Assembly: GCF_027587175.1 (NCBI RefSeq) | Contig: NZ_JAPCID010000002.1 | Span: 62,001-126,000 of the forward strand | DNA: 64,000 nucleotides | Reading direction: 5' to 3' | From: Solirubrobacter deserti | GTDB lineage: Bacteria; Actinomycetota; Thermoleophilia; Solirubrobacterales; Solirubrobacteraceae | Part shown: positions 42,863 to 51,215 of the stretch, one piece after another | How positions within the stretch are numbered: the stretch's first letter is position 1 | Layout: every line of letters begins with the position of its first letter | Program-made: the position numbers and the translations under genes | The notes under the pieces: generated by a model | Told to the model about the DNA's origin: nothing | Database searches by the model: none | Seen by the model: only the letters and a program-made list of their open reading frames with translations

Positions 42863-43671
42863 AGCGGATCGCGCTGTACGCCTTCGCGCTGCTGGTCGCG
42901 CTCGCGATCCTGGTCCCGATCGCGTACGCCGTGCTCGGCGGCTTCCGCACCACCCCCCAGCTCGCCGCCGACCCGGTCGGGCTGCCCGATCCGTGGGTGT
43001 TCTCCAACTACGGCGAGATCCTCGGCTCCGGCACGTTCTGGCGCCAGGTGTGGAACTCGACGCTGATCGCGGTGGTGAGCACGCTGCTGACCGTCCCGCT
43101 CGCCGCGCTGGCCGCGTTCGTGTTTGCGCGCTTCGCCTTCCCGGGCCGCGAGGTGCTCTACGCGGTCTTCACGCTCGGCCTGCTGTTCCCGGTCGCGGTC
43201 GCGATCCTGCCGATCTTCATCATGGTCCGCAACCTCGGGCTGCTCGACCACCCGCTCGGCGTCGCGCTGCCCCAGGCCGCATTCGGGCTGCCGCTGACGA
43301 TCGTGATCCTGCGCCCGTTCTTCGCCAGCTTCCCGAACGAGCTCCAGGACGCGGCCGCGATCGACGGCTGCGGCCCGCTGCGCTTCTTCTGGCAGATCCT
43401 GCTGCCGCTGTCGCGGCCCGTGCTGGCAACGGTGGCCGTGCTGGCGCTGGTCGGCTCCTGGAACGCGTTCCTGCTCCCGCTGGTCGTGCTGACCGAGGCC
43501 GACAACTGGACGCTGCCGCTGGGCGTGACGAACTACTCCACGCAGTACACGGCCGACATTGCGCGCATCCTCGCGTTCACGACGCTCTCGATCGTTCCCG
43601 CGCTCGCGTTCTACGCGTTCGCCGAGCGCCACCTGGTGCGCGGGCTCACGAGCGGCGCGGTCAAGGGCTGA
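42859..43671 (+). CDS. Sugar ABC transporter permease (MalG type)
   Basis: 270 residues with about six membrane helices and the EAA motif ELQDAAAIDGCGPLRFFWQI. It starts in an ATGA overlap with the first permease. No ATP-binding subunit gene follows; the next gene is a metalloprotease on the other strand, so a shared ATPase of MsiK type encoded elsewhere is needed (inference from actinobacterial carbohydrate importers). Confidence 0.93.
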   Translation: MKRIALYAFALLVALAILVPIAYAVLGGFRTTPQLAADPVGLPDPWVFSNYGEILGSGTFWRQVWNSTLIAVVSTLLTVPLAALAAFVFARFAFPGREVLYAVFTLGLLFPVAVAILPIFIMVRNLGLLDHPLGVALPQAAFGLPLTIVILRPFFASFPNELQDAAAIDGCGPLRFFWQILLPLSRPVLATVAVLALVGSWNAFLLPLVVLTEADNWTLPLGVTNYSTQYTADIARILAFTTLSIVPALAFYAFAERHLVRGLTSGAVKG

Positions 43672-43690
43672 CCGCGCCGCTCGCCCTCTC

Positions 43691-46600
43691 CTACGGGTTG
43701 GTCGTGCTCAGGGTGAACGTCAGCGTCTTGCTGTACGTGCCCGTGCGCAGCGGGTCGGTGCGCTTGATGAGCTGGTTGTAGGTGATGTCCACGGTGTCGT
43801 TGGAGACCGGGCCGGTCCACTCGGACTTCGAGAACGCCACGCGCAGCGGCTCAGCCAGGCTGAACGCGCCGTTGGTCAGGTGGCCGGGCTCGGAGACGGT
43901 CAGCTTGGCGTCGCCCGCCGTCGAGATGACCTTGGCCTTCGAGCTCGACGCGTAGTCACGCTCGACGCCCGGCACGAACGGCCCCAGCGGCGTCGCCGGC
44001 TCCAGGGCCAGCGACAGCGTGGCCGGGACCGTGCCGCCGACGGGCAGGGTCGGCGCCGCCGCCAGCGCGAGGTCGGCGTGGTTGACGTCGAAGAACACGT
44101 TGCCGATCGCCTCGACCTTGATGCGCGCCTTCGCCGCCGTCACCGACGGGAACATCACCTCGTGCGAGCCGTCGTTCGGCGTGCTCTCGGCGAGGACGGT
44201 CGGGTAGGTCAGGCCGCCGTCGGTCGAGAGCGTGATCTTGACGTCGGTCACGCCGATCGGCGCGACGTCGGTACCCGCCACGTCCCAGGTGACGGCCTGC
44301 TTGGTGGTGCCGAACACGACCTGCTGCGTGTTCTGCGACGTGACGCGGAACGCGCCCGCCGCCGGGGCGACGGTCACCTTCGTCTGCGCGTAGCCGAGCC
44401 CGCCGCCGCCCGCCTTGCCGTCGCGCGCGGTCAGGCGGAAGTTCATCGTGCGGTCGCTGAAGAAGCCGACGTACTCCGAGGTCGGCAGCCACTCCGCGAA
44501 GCACTCGCGCGCCGCCGTCGGGATCGGCGTGTTGCCGCCCGGCAGCGTGCCCGTCTCGCAGCGCCCGGTGCGGGCGTTGGTGTTGTCGGCCAGGATCTGC
44601 AGCATGTCCGGGAACGTCCGGGTCGGGTTGGTCCCGGCCAGGTTCAGGCCCGGCGAGTTGTACTTGAGCGTGTCCTCGGCCGAGATGTCCGTGCCGACGC
44701 CGAGCTGGCGGAACAGCGGGCCGTTCGTCTTGGTCTGGTTGACCAGTGCTGTGCCCGCGTTGCTGACGTTCTGCAGCCCGCCCGGGTCGTTCTGCTCCCA
44801 CATGTAGGTGAGCGCGTCGCCGTCGGGGTCGACCGCGCTGCCCGTGAGGGCGAACGGCGTGCGCGGCGGGATCGTGTAGCTCGTCGGCACGGTCACGTCC
44901 GGCGCGCGGTTGCCGGTCGGCGTGACCGTCGAGCCGCCGTTCTGGATCGCGCCGCCGCGGGCCGTCTCGCCCACGAAGCCGGTGCCGCCCTCGACGACGA
45001 GGCCGACCGCCGGCTGATCCGCGGCGCCCAGCGTGCCCGTGTAGGTGATCTGGAAGCCGGTCGTGTCGAACGCGCCGCCGCCGAAGCCGGTCACGGCCAC
45101 GGTCTGGCCGGCGGCGAGGATGCCGGCGCCGCCCTTGTTGGTCTCCACGACCGTGCCGTCGGCGCCCGTCGCGCTCGTGACGGTGAGCGGGTCGACGTCC
45201 TGGCCGGCGAGCGTCCCGCCGAACAGCAGCGTGTAACCGGTGTCGCTGAGGTTGCTGACGCCGACCGTCGCCCCCTCCGGGAGGATGCGGGCGCCGCCCT
45301 TGGCGATCTCGCGCACCGTCGCGGTGGCCGCCGCCGCGCTCGGGGTAACCGAGATCGACGGGACGTCGGTGCCGGCCAGGCCACCGGCGAACGTCACCGT
45401 GAAGCCGGTGTTGCCCGCGCCGGTGACCGTGGCCGTGCCCGTCGAGCCGAGGATGGCGTTGATCGCGGTGGCGATGTTGAGGTTCGTATTCGTCGCGCCG
45501 CCGAGGCCGAACGCGCCGGTGCTCTGGCCGTTGACCTGGATCGTGTACGAGCTCTGCAGCGCGTTGAAGCCGGTGAGGATCACCTGCTGCTGCTCGTTGC
45601 CGCCGAGCAGCGCGTTCGCGATGCCGGCCGCGGTGTTGTTCTGGCCGCGCACGATCGCGTGGCTCTCGACGCCCTTGTAGCTGAGCTTGTAGCTGTCGCC
45701 GTTGGCGTCGTAGCCCGTCAGGCGGACGGCCTGGACCTCCTGGCCGTTGAACGCGCCCTGGATGTCGGCGGCGGTGAAGTTCACGCCGTTGACGAACGGG
45801 CCGGCGGTCTTGCCGCCGAACGTCAGCGACACCGAGTCGGTGCCGGCGAAGTCGCGCAGCGCGATGTTCTGGACCTCGTTGATCGCCGGGCGGTCCGAGC
45901 TCACGTAGTTGAGGATCGTGTGGTAGCTGGCCGGAACCCAGTACGGATCCGAGTGCGGCTGCAGGTTGTCCTGGCCGCAGATGCCGGCGTAGGCCATGAT
46001 CGACGAGCCGGAACCCGGCTCGTAGCCGTTGGCGGCGCTGCGGTTGCCGCCGCAGTTGACCTGCGTGCCGTTGAACGAGTGCGGCGCCGAGAACTGGTGG
46101 CCGATCTCGTGCGCGACGTAGTCGACGGCGAAGTAGTCGCCGACCGGCGTCGAGAGCCCGGTGCAGCCGCGCGCCTTCTGGTCGCCGCCGACGCCCTGGC
46201 CGGCGACACCGCCGCCCGAGTTGCCCATCGCGATGTGGCCGACGTCATACGCGCCCGCGCCGACGATCTGGCCCGCGACGATCCGGTTGCGGTCGAGCAC
46301 CGCGCCGCAGGAGTTCGTGCCCGACGGGTAGCACGGCGCCGAGCCGCACGGCCCGTTGGCCTGCGAGGCCAGCGCGGCCGTGTTGAGGTTGAGCTTGTCC
46401 GTGTCGTTGATCAGCACCATGCGGATCGCGGACTCGGTCTCGTAGATCTGGTTGACGCGGTTGATCAGCGCCACCTTGGCCGCGGTCACGTTGGCGGCGC
46501 CGTGGTAGGTCGCGTAGCTCGGGTCGGTGATCAGCGCGAGCCGGTACGTGCGCAGCTGGACCTCCGGCCCGAGCAGTTCGGACGCGGTCGCCGACGACTC

Positions 46601-47140
46601 GTCCTCGACGAGCGCCGCGCCCTCCTTGAACTCCTCGGCGTGGTCGTGCTCGAGATCGCGCGTGAAGTAGCTGACGTAGACGTCCTCGGACTTGTCCTTG
46701 TAGTACGGATCGACGTACCAGTTGCCCGAGCCCGTGCGGACCGCGGCGTGGAAGCCGATCGGGCTGAGGTCGGCGACGACCGACGCGCGCGGGTCGTCGA
46801 TGCCGTGGCCAGCGTAGGTCTTGATCTCGGGGTGCTTGGCCGCGAGGCCGGGCTCCATGATCGACGACTCGTGCACGCGGAAGCGCTGCAGCTTCCCATC
46901 CGGCCCGGGGAGCTCGAGCACGGTCGCGCTCGGGGCGGCACCGCGGCTCTTGGCGGCCACCTGCAGGCCCGCCTTCAGGTCACGCTCGTCGAGCGTGAAC
47001 GCCTTGAAGCGCTCGGGCTTCACCTCGCCGCCCCGCGCCGGCGCAGGCGCGGGTTCCCACGTGTCCGCCTGCGCCACCGCAGGCGCAGCGGCGACGAACG
47101 CCGCCGTCAACAGCCCAGCCGTGAGCCGTCCCACTCTCAT
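43691..47140 (-). CDS. Secreted metzincin (reprolysin-like) metalloprotease with repeats and WxL-like C-terminus
   Basis: 1149 residues from the ATG at 47140, with a signal peptide ending AVAQA-DT. The zinc site is HEIGHQFSAPH (residues 344-354, ligands His344, His348, His354; Glu345 catalytic) with the Met-turn SSIMAYA near 380. A propeptide-like region precedes it. From about 430 to 770 come repeated beta segments: QEVQAVRLTGYDANGDSYKL, QQQVILTGFNALQSSYTIQV, TVGVSNLSDTGYTLLFGG and TVAVTGFGGG. An Ig-like domain follows (FALTGSAVDPDGDALTYMWE). The final ~120 residues are the shared module ending RTGTYSKTLTFTLSTTNP. Probably a cell-surface protease. Confidence 0.92.
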   Translation of the reverse strand: MRVGRLTAGLLTAAFVAAAPAVAQADTWEPAPAPARGGEVKPERFKAFTLDERDLKAGLQVAAKSRGAAPSATVLELPGPDGKLQRFRVHESSIMEPGLAAKHPEIKTYAGHGIDDPRASVVADLSPIGFHAAVRTGSGNWYVDPYYKDKSEDVYVSYFTRDLEHDHAEEFKEGAALVEDESSATASELLGPEVQLRTYRLALITDPSYATYHGAANVTAAKVALINRVNQIYETESAIRMVLINDTDKLNLNTAALASQANGPCGSAPCYPSGTNSCGAVLDRNRIVAGQIVGAGAYDVGHIAMGNSGGGVAGQGVGGDQKARGCTGLSTPVGDYFAVDYVAHEIGHQFSAPHSFNGTQVNCGGNRSAANGYEPGSGSSIMAYAGICGQDNLQPHSDPYWVPASYHTILNYVSSDRPAINEVQNIALRDFAGTDSVSLTFGGKTAGPFVNGVNFTAADIQGAFNGQEVQAVRLTGYDANGDSYKLSYKGVESHAIVRGQNNTAAGIANALLGGNEQQQVILTGFNALQSSYTIQVNGQSTGAFGLGGATNTNLNIATAINAILGSTGTATVTGAGNTGFTVTFAGGLAGTDVPSISVTPSAAAATATVREIAKGGARILPEGATVGVSNLSDTGYTLLFGGTLAGQDVDPLTVTSATGADGTVVETNKGGAGILAAGQTVAVTGFGGGAFDTTGFQITYTGTLGAADQPAVGLVVEGGTGFVGETARGGAIQNGGSTVTPTGNRAPDVTVPTSYTIPPRTPFALTGSAVDPDGDALTYMWEQNDPGGLQNVSNAGTALVNQTKTNGPLFRQLGVGTDISAEDTLKYNSPGLNLAGTNPTRTFPDMLQILADNTNARTGRCETGTLPGGNTPIPTAARECFAEWLPTSEYVGFFSDRTMNFRLTARDGKAGGGGLGYAQTKVTVAPAAGAFRVTSQNTQQVVFGTTKQAVTWDVAGTDVAPIGVTDVKITLSTDGGLTYPTVLAESTPNDGSHEVMFPSVTAAKARIKVEAIGNVFFDVNHADLALAAAPTLPVGGTVPATLSLALEPATPLGPFVPGVERDYASSSKAKVISTAGDAKLTVSEPGHLTNGAFSLAEPLRVAFSKSEWTGPVSNDTVDITYNQLIKRTDPLRTGTYSKTLTFTLSTTNP

Positions 47141-47210
47141 CCCTCGACCCCTCTCGGTCTTCCGCGATTCCCCTCCGAGTGCGGCAGTGTGGCCGCCGCC
47201 GCAGAGGAAA

Positions 47211-49289
47211 TCAACCACCCTTGACCGGTTGGTCTATGGCCAGCACGGCGGTGTCGTCAGCCTGCGCACCGCGCTGGAAGGCGTTCAGCGCCCGGTCGAT
47301 GGCCGCGACGGCGCTGGTCGCGTCCCTCACGCCGCGCAACGCTTCGACCAGGCGCTCGTCCCCGAAGCGCTCGTGCTCGCCCTCGGCGTCCGTGACGCCG
47401 TCCGTGTAGAGGACCAGCACGTCGCCGGGTTCGAACGCGAGCGAGTCGGGCTTCCAGCGGCTGTCGCTCCAGGCGCCGAGCATCGGGCCGAAGTGGCCGA
47501 CCGGCCGGGGCTCGCCGTCCCGGATCAACAGCGGCCGAGGATGACCCGCGCACAGCACGTCCGTGGTCTGCGCGGTGACATGCACGACCGCGACCGTGCA
47601 CGGCGTGAGCTCCTTGCGGTCCGCGAGCGTGTGGTTGAGCTGCTGCAGCGCGGCCGCCGGATCCGACAGCAAGCGGCCCGCCGTGCGCAGCGTGTGCCGG
47701 GCCTGGCCGGTCTGCGCGGCGGCCGCCGCGCCGCGGCCGGTGACGTCGCCGACGAGCAGCATCCAACCCGCGTCGGTGGGGAACGCGTCGTAGAAGTCGC
47801 CGCCGACGAGGTTCTCGAGGCCGGCCGGGCGGTACAGGCTCGACAGGCGCAGGCCGGGGATGGTCGGGAGCGCGTCGGGCAGCAGCCCGCGCTGGAGCGT
47901 GGTCGCGATCTCGGAGCGCTCGCGGTACAGGCGCGCGTTCTCGACCGCGATCCCGGCGCGCCGGCCCAGGTCCTCGGCCAGCCGCAGGTCGTCCTCGCTG
48001 AACGTGCGCCCGGATTCCGCGCTCGCGAACGTGATCGAGCCGATCGGACCGCCGGAGCCGAGCATCGGCACGGCCATGAACGCCCGCAGGCCGAGCCGGC
48101 GCGCGGCCACGCGCTGCTCGGGGTCGGAGACGATCTCCTTCAGCACCTCGTCGGTGATGTCGTTCACGCGCAGCGACGTCCCGTTCAGCACGGCCACGGC
48201 GCCGGGCGCGTCGAGCCGCGCCGGGTAGCGCTCCTGGTACTCGTGGGCGAGCTCGAGCATCTCCGGGTCCACGTGCACGAGCGCGACGCTGCGCAGGTGC
48301 TCGCCGCTGGGCATCGTCACGTTGCACCAGTCCGCCAGGCGGGGCACGGCGAGCCGGGCGATCCGGTTGAGCGTCTGCTCGTAGTCCAGGCTGGACGCGA
48401 GCAGCGCACCGGCCTGGGCCAGGAAGCGCTGCGCGTGCTCGGCGCGCTTGACCTCGGTGACGTCCTCGATGACGTTGACGGCGTAGCCGCCCGGCGCCGC
48501 CGTCGCCTTCAGGATCCGCCAGTACTCGGCCCCGATGTCGCGGCGCACCGTGCGGATCAGCAGCGGCTCCGGCGTCTCGCCGCGGACCAGGCGGTGCCCC
48601 GGCAGCCGTTCGAGCGGGACCGGCGTACCGGCCTCCGTGTAGGTGTCCCAATTCTCGGCGACCTGCTCCAACGGGGTCGCCAGGAACGCCTCGGGCGTGT
48701 CAAAGCCGACCGCGAGCGCCGCCGCCTGGTTGGCGTAGATCAGCCGTCCGGACGGGTCCTGGATCGTGACCGCCTCGGCGAGCGTGTCGAGGGCCGCCGT
48801 GAGCCGGGTCTCGACGCGCTGGAGCTGGGCGTTCTCGAGCGCGAGCGCGACGCGACCGGCGAGCAGCTGGGCGAACTCCAGCTCCTCCGGCGCGTACGTG
48901 CGCTCGGTCGCTGTGAGGCGCAGCGTGCCGATGTCGCGGCCGCGCGCGACCAGCGGAACGGTGAGCGCCTGCGGGCGGTGACGCGGCGGCTCGGTGGTCT
49001 CGAGGTCGACCTCGCACCTGGTCGCATAGCCCGGCGTCAGCAGCGCCGTCAACCGCTCGATGACCTCCGCGACCGTGAGGTCGGAATCGGCGATCACCGC
49101 GGCGCCGCGGATGAGCGCGTACCGCTCGTGGTCGCCCGCCAGCGCCCGCCGCTCGCCGGCGGCCAAGTGCAGCAGGGCCGCAAGCACGGCCAGCGCGACC
49201 GCCACATTCACCAGCGGCGGGACGCCGATGACCGTCAGAGCTGCGACCAGCGCCACGCCGAGCGCCGCCACCAGCGTCGACCCGCGCAT
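47211..49289 (-). CDS. Membrane SpoIIE/PP2C serine phosphatase with GAF-PAS-GAF sensor
   Basis: 692 residues: two N-terminal membrane helices, a GAF-like domain (~50-150), a PAS domain (~155-285, with AVTIQDPSGRLIYANQAAAL), a second GAF (~295-445) and a C-terminal SpoIIE-type PP2C domain with GGDFYDAF, VGDVTGRGAAAAA and DDTAVLAI, whose Asp residues bind the metals. It should dephosphorylate a STAS anti-anti-sigma factor; the gene for one is immediately upstream, its stop codon touching this start. RsbU-like output with membrane or redox/ligand sensing is likely. Confidence 0.92.
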   Translation of the reverse strand: MRGSTLVAALGVALVAALTVIGVPPLVNVAVALAVLAALLHLAAGERRALAGDHERYALIRGAAVIADSDLTVAEVIERLTALLTPGYATRCEVDLETTEPPRHRPQALTVPLVARGRDIGTLRLTATERTYAPEELEFAQLLAGRVALALENAQLQRVETRLTAALDTLAEAVTIQDPSGRLIYANQAAALAVGFDTPEAFLATPLEQVAENWDTYTEAGTPVPLERLPGHRLVRGETPEPLLIRTVRRDIGAEYWRILKATAAPGGYAVNVIEDVTEVKRAEHAQRFLAQAGALLASSLDYEQTLNRIARLAVPRLADWCNVTMPSGEHLRSVALVHVDPEMLELAHEYQERYPARLDAPGAVAVLNGTSLRVNDITDEVLKEIVSDPEQRVAARRLGLRAFMAVPMLGSGGPIGSITFASAESGRTFSEDDLRLAEDLGRRAGIAVENARLYRERSEIATTLQRGLLPDALPTIPGLRLSSLYRPAGLENLVGGDFYDAFPTDAGWMLLVGDVTGRGAAAAAQTGQARHTLRTAGRLLSDPAAALQQLNHTLADRKELTPCTVAVVHVTAQTTDVLCAGHPRPLLIRDGEPRPVGHFGPMLGAWSDSRWKPDSLAFEPGDVLVLYTDGVTDAEGEHERFGDERLVEALRGVRDATSAVAAIDRALNAFQRGAQADDTAVLAIDQPVKGG

Positions 49290-49619
49290 CTACTCCCCGG
49301 GTGCGAGGTCGAGCATCCGCACGCGGCCGTCGAGACCGACGAGGCCGAACACGCGATCCACCTCGCCCGTGCCGCGCACGACTGCGAACGCCGGCCCGTG
49401 GTCGCGCGCGAGCTCGACCACGAGGCGGATCCCGGTCGAGTCCAGAAAGCTGACCGCCCGCAGGTCGAGCACCAGCTCGCGGTGCGGCTCGGCGAGGCCC
49501 TGCTCGATCTCGGCCTCCACCGCGTCGACCGTGCCGAGGTCGATCTCGCCGACGGGGGCGACGACGATGGTTTCGCCCACGCGCCGACGCGTCACCGAGA
49601 ACTCCGGACCAACCTCCAT
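49290..49619 (-). CDS. STAS-domain anti-sigma factor antagonist
   Basis: 109 residues with the SpoIIAA pattern EFSVTRRRVGETIVVAPVGE, a phosphoacceptor region LRAVSFLDSTGIRLVVELAR (Ser in DST) and a final strand RVRMLDLAPGE. It switches between a phosphorylated inactive form and a form that binds an anti-sigma kinase. Zero-gap operon with the phosphatase that follows, so the pair is a partner-switching unit. No sigma factor gene is nearby. Confidence 0.92.
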   Translation of the reverse strand: MEVGPEFSVTRRRVGETIVVAPVGEIDLGTVDAVEAEIEQGLAEPHRELVLDLRAVSFLDSTGIRLVVELARDHGPAFAVVRGTGEVDRVFGLVGLDGRVRMLDLAPGE

Positions 49620-49706
49620 GCCCGCGATCCTTTCAGGACCTGAAGCGCTGCACCAGTCCAGTTGAGTTCAGTTGACGACTTCCGGGCCCCGGTCGATGCC
49701 CGCGAA

Positions 49707-49712
49707 TAGGCT
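49707..49712 (+). promoter_or_regulatory. -10 box of the LigD polymerase gene
   Basis: TAGGCT lies 8 nt before the ATG at 49721, another near-leaderless arrangement. The divergent region also holds TCAGGACCTGA and two CAGTTGA repeats 10 bp apart. Confidence 0.4.
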
Positions 49713-49720
49713 CTCTCGAC

Positions 49721-50860
49721 ATGGCCAAGAGCGAGTACACGGTGCTCGAGGTCGCCGGGCGCGAGGTCCGGCTCTCGAACCCCGGCAAGGTCTACTTCCC
49801 GAAGCCCGGCTGGACGAAGCTCGACCTCGCGCAGTACTACATCGAGGTCGGCGAGGCCGCGCTGCGCCACGTCCGCGAGCGCCCGACGATGATGAAGCGC
49901 TTCGTCAACGGGATCCTGGAGGACCCGATCTGGCAGAAGCGCGTGCCCCAGAAGGTGCCGGACTGGCTGCAGACCGCGACGGTCGCCTTCCCGTCCGGGC
50001 GCACCGCCGAGGAGCTCGTGGCCAACGACGAGGCGCACCTGGTGTGGGCCGTCAACCTCGGCGTGATCGACTTCAACCCGTGGCCGTGCCGGCGCGCCGA
50101 CCTGGACCGGCCGGACGAGCTGCGCGTCGACCTGGACCCAGGGCCCGGCGTCGGGTGGGACGATGTGCGCCGCGTCGCGCTGGTGGCGGACGAGGTGCTG
50201 CGCGAGCACGGGCTGCGCGGCTATCCGAAGACGTCAGGGTCCAAGGGCATCCACGTGCTGGTGCGGATCGAGCCGTTGTGGGAGTTCCTCGAGGTGCGGC
50301 GCGCGGCGCTCGCGCTGGCGCGCGAGATCGCCCGCCGCGCGCCCGACTTGGCCACCGCCAAGTGGTGGAAGGAGGAGCGCCACGGCGTGTTCGTCGACTA
50401 TAACCAGAACGCGCGCGACCGCACCGTGGCCTCCGGCTACAGCGTTCGTCCGACTCCGGACGCGCGCGTGTCCTGCGCGCTGGAGTGGTCGGAGGTGGCG
50501 GCCGTCGAGCCCGGTGACCTGCGTCTGGACACGGTGCCCGCTCGGCTGAAGGCGATCGGCGATCCCGCGGAGTCGATCGACGACGTCCCGGGTTCGCTCG
50601 ACGGACTGCTCGACCTCGCTCGGCGTGACGAGGAGGGCGGGCTCGGCGACGCGCCCTGGCCACCGCACTTCCCGAAGGCCGCACGCGAGCCCAAGCGCGT
50701 CCAACCCTCACGCGACGCGGACCGCCCGTCCCAGCGCGGGCGTGCCGGCGATCCCCAGCCCGGCGGCCCTCCCCCCGGCTTCTCGCTGCAGAACCAGCGC
50801 GGGTTCGGCGCCAAGCCCCGGACCGGCCAGGGCCACGAGCACGAGTTCGACGAGTCCTAG
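49721..50860 (+). CDS. ligD: Stand-alone LigD-type polymerase (archaeo-eukaryotic primase superfamily)
   Basis: 379 residues. The POL domain of non-homologous end joining is complete: LSNPGKVYFPKPGWTKLDLA, RPTMMKRFVNG, VWAVNLGVIDFNPWPCRRAD, the metal-binding LRVDLDPGPGVGW, YPKTSGSKGIHVLV and HGVFVDYNQNARDRT. It fills gaps and adds ribo- or deoxyribonucleotides at broken ends in LigD enzymes. A basic, Pro/Gly-rich tail of ~75 residues replaces ligase and nuclease domains. No ku or ligase gene is in the window. Confidence 0.93.
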   Translation: MAKSEYTVLEVAGREVRLSNPGKVYFPKPGWTKLDLAQYYIEVGEAALRHVRERPTMMKRFVNGILEDPIWQKRVPQKVPDWLQTATVAFPSGRTAEELVANDEAHLVWAVNLGVIDFNPWPCRRADLDRPDELRVDLDPGPGVGWDDVRRVALVADEVLREHGLRGYPKTSGSKGIHVLVRIEPLWEFLEVRRAALALAREIARRAPDLATAKWWKEERHGVFVDYNQNARDRTVASGYSVRPTPDARVSCALEWSEVAAVEPGDLRLDTVPARLKAIGDPAESIDDVPGSLDGLLDLARRDEEGGLGDAPWPPHFPKAAREPKRVQPSRDADRPSQRGRAGDPQPGGPPPGFSLQNQRGFGAKPRTGQGHEHEFDES

Positions 50861-50871
50861 CCGGATGCGCG

Positions 50872-51204
50872 TTACGAACGCGCGGAGCTCGCCGCGAACG
50901 GCAGGGCCTGATCGAGCCCGGAGAGCACGAACGCGCGATGGACCTGCGGCGGGCCGGCGATCACGGAGTACTCATAGCCCGCGGCCGTCGCGGCGTTGTT
51001 GAAGCGCACCAGCGCGCCCAGGCCCGAGGAGTCGATGAACTCCAGCTCGCTCAGGTCCAGCGTCAGGGCGCGGCCGCCGGACTGCGCCTCGTTGAGCGCC
51101 GCGGTCAGCTCCGGCGCGCCCGCCAGGTCCAGCTCGCCCGACAGCGCGAGCACCAGGCCGCCGGCTTGCTCGCGCGTCTCGATCTTGAACACCGGCAGCT
51201 TCAT
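50872..51204 (-). CDS. STAS-domain anti-sigma factor antagonist
   Basis: 110 residues from the ATG at 51204 (MKLPVFKIETREQAGGLVLA). The phosphoacceptor segment is LDLSELEFIDSSGLGALVRF, with Ser at the conserved position. It is the last gene of the stressosome-like operon, 11 bp after the receiver-phosphatase stop, and is the natural substrate of that phosphatase (inference). It converges with ligD, with only 11 bp between stops. Confidence 0.92.
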   Translation of the reverse strand: MKLPVFKIETREQAGGLVLALSGELDLAGAPELTAALNEAQSGGRALTLDLSELEFIDSSGLGALVRFNNAATAAGYEYSVIAGPPQVHRAFVLSGLDQALPFAASSARS

Positions 51205-51215
51205 CTGCGACCACC

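Noticed and set aside
43671-43690. Terminator between the MalG-type permease and the metzincin
   Set aside because: Only a 5-bp AGGGC/GCCCT match is seen with several mismatches, too weak to call.
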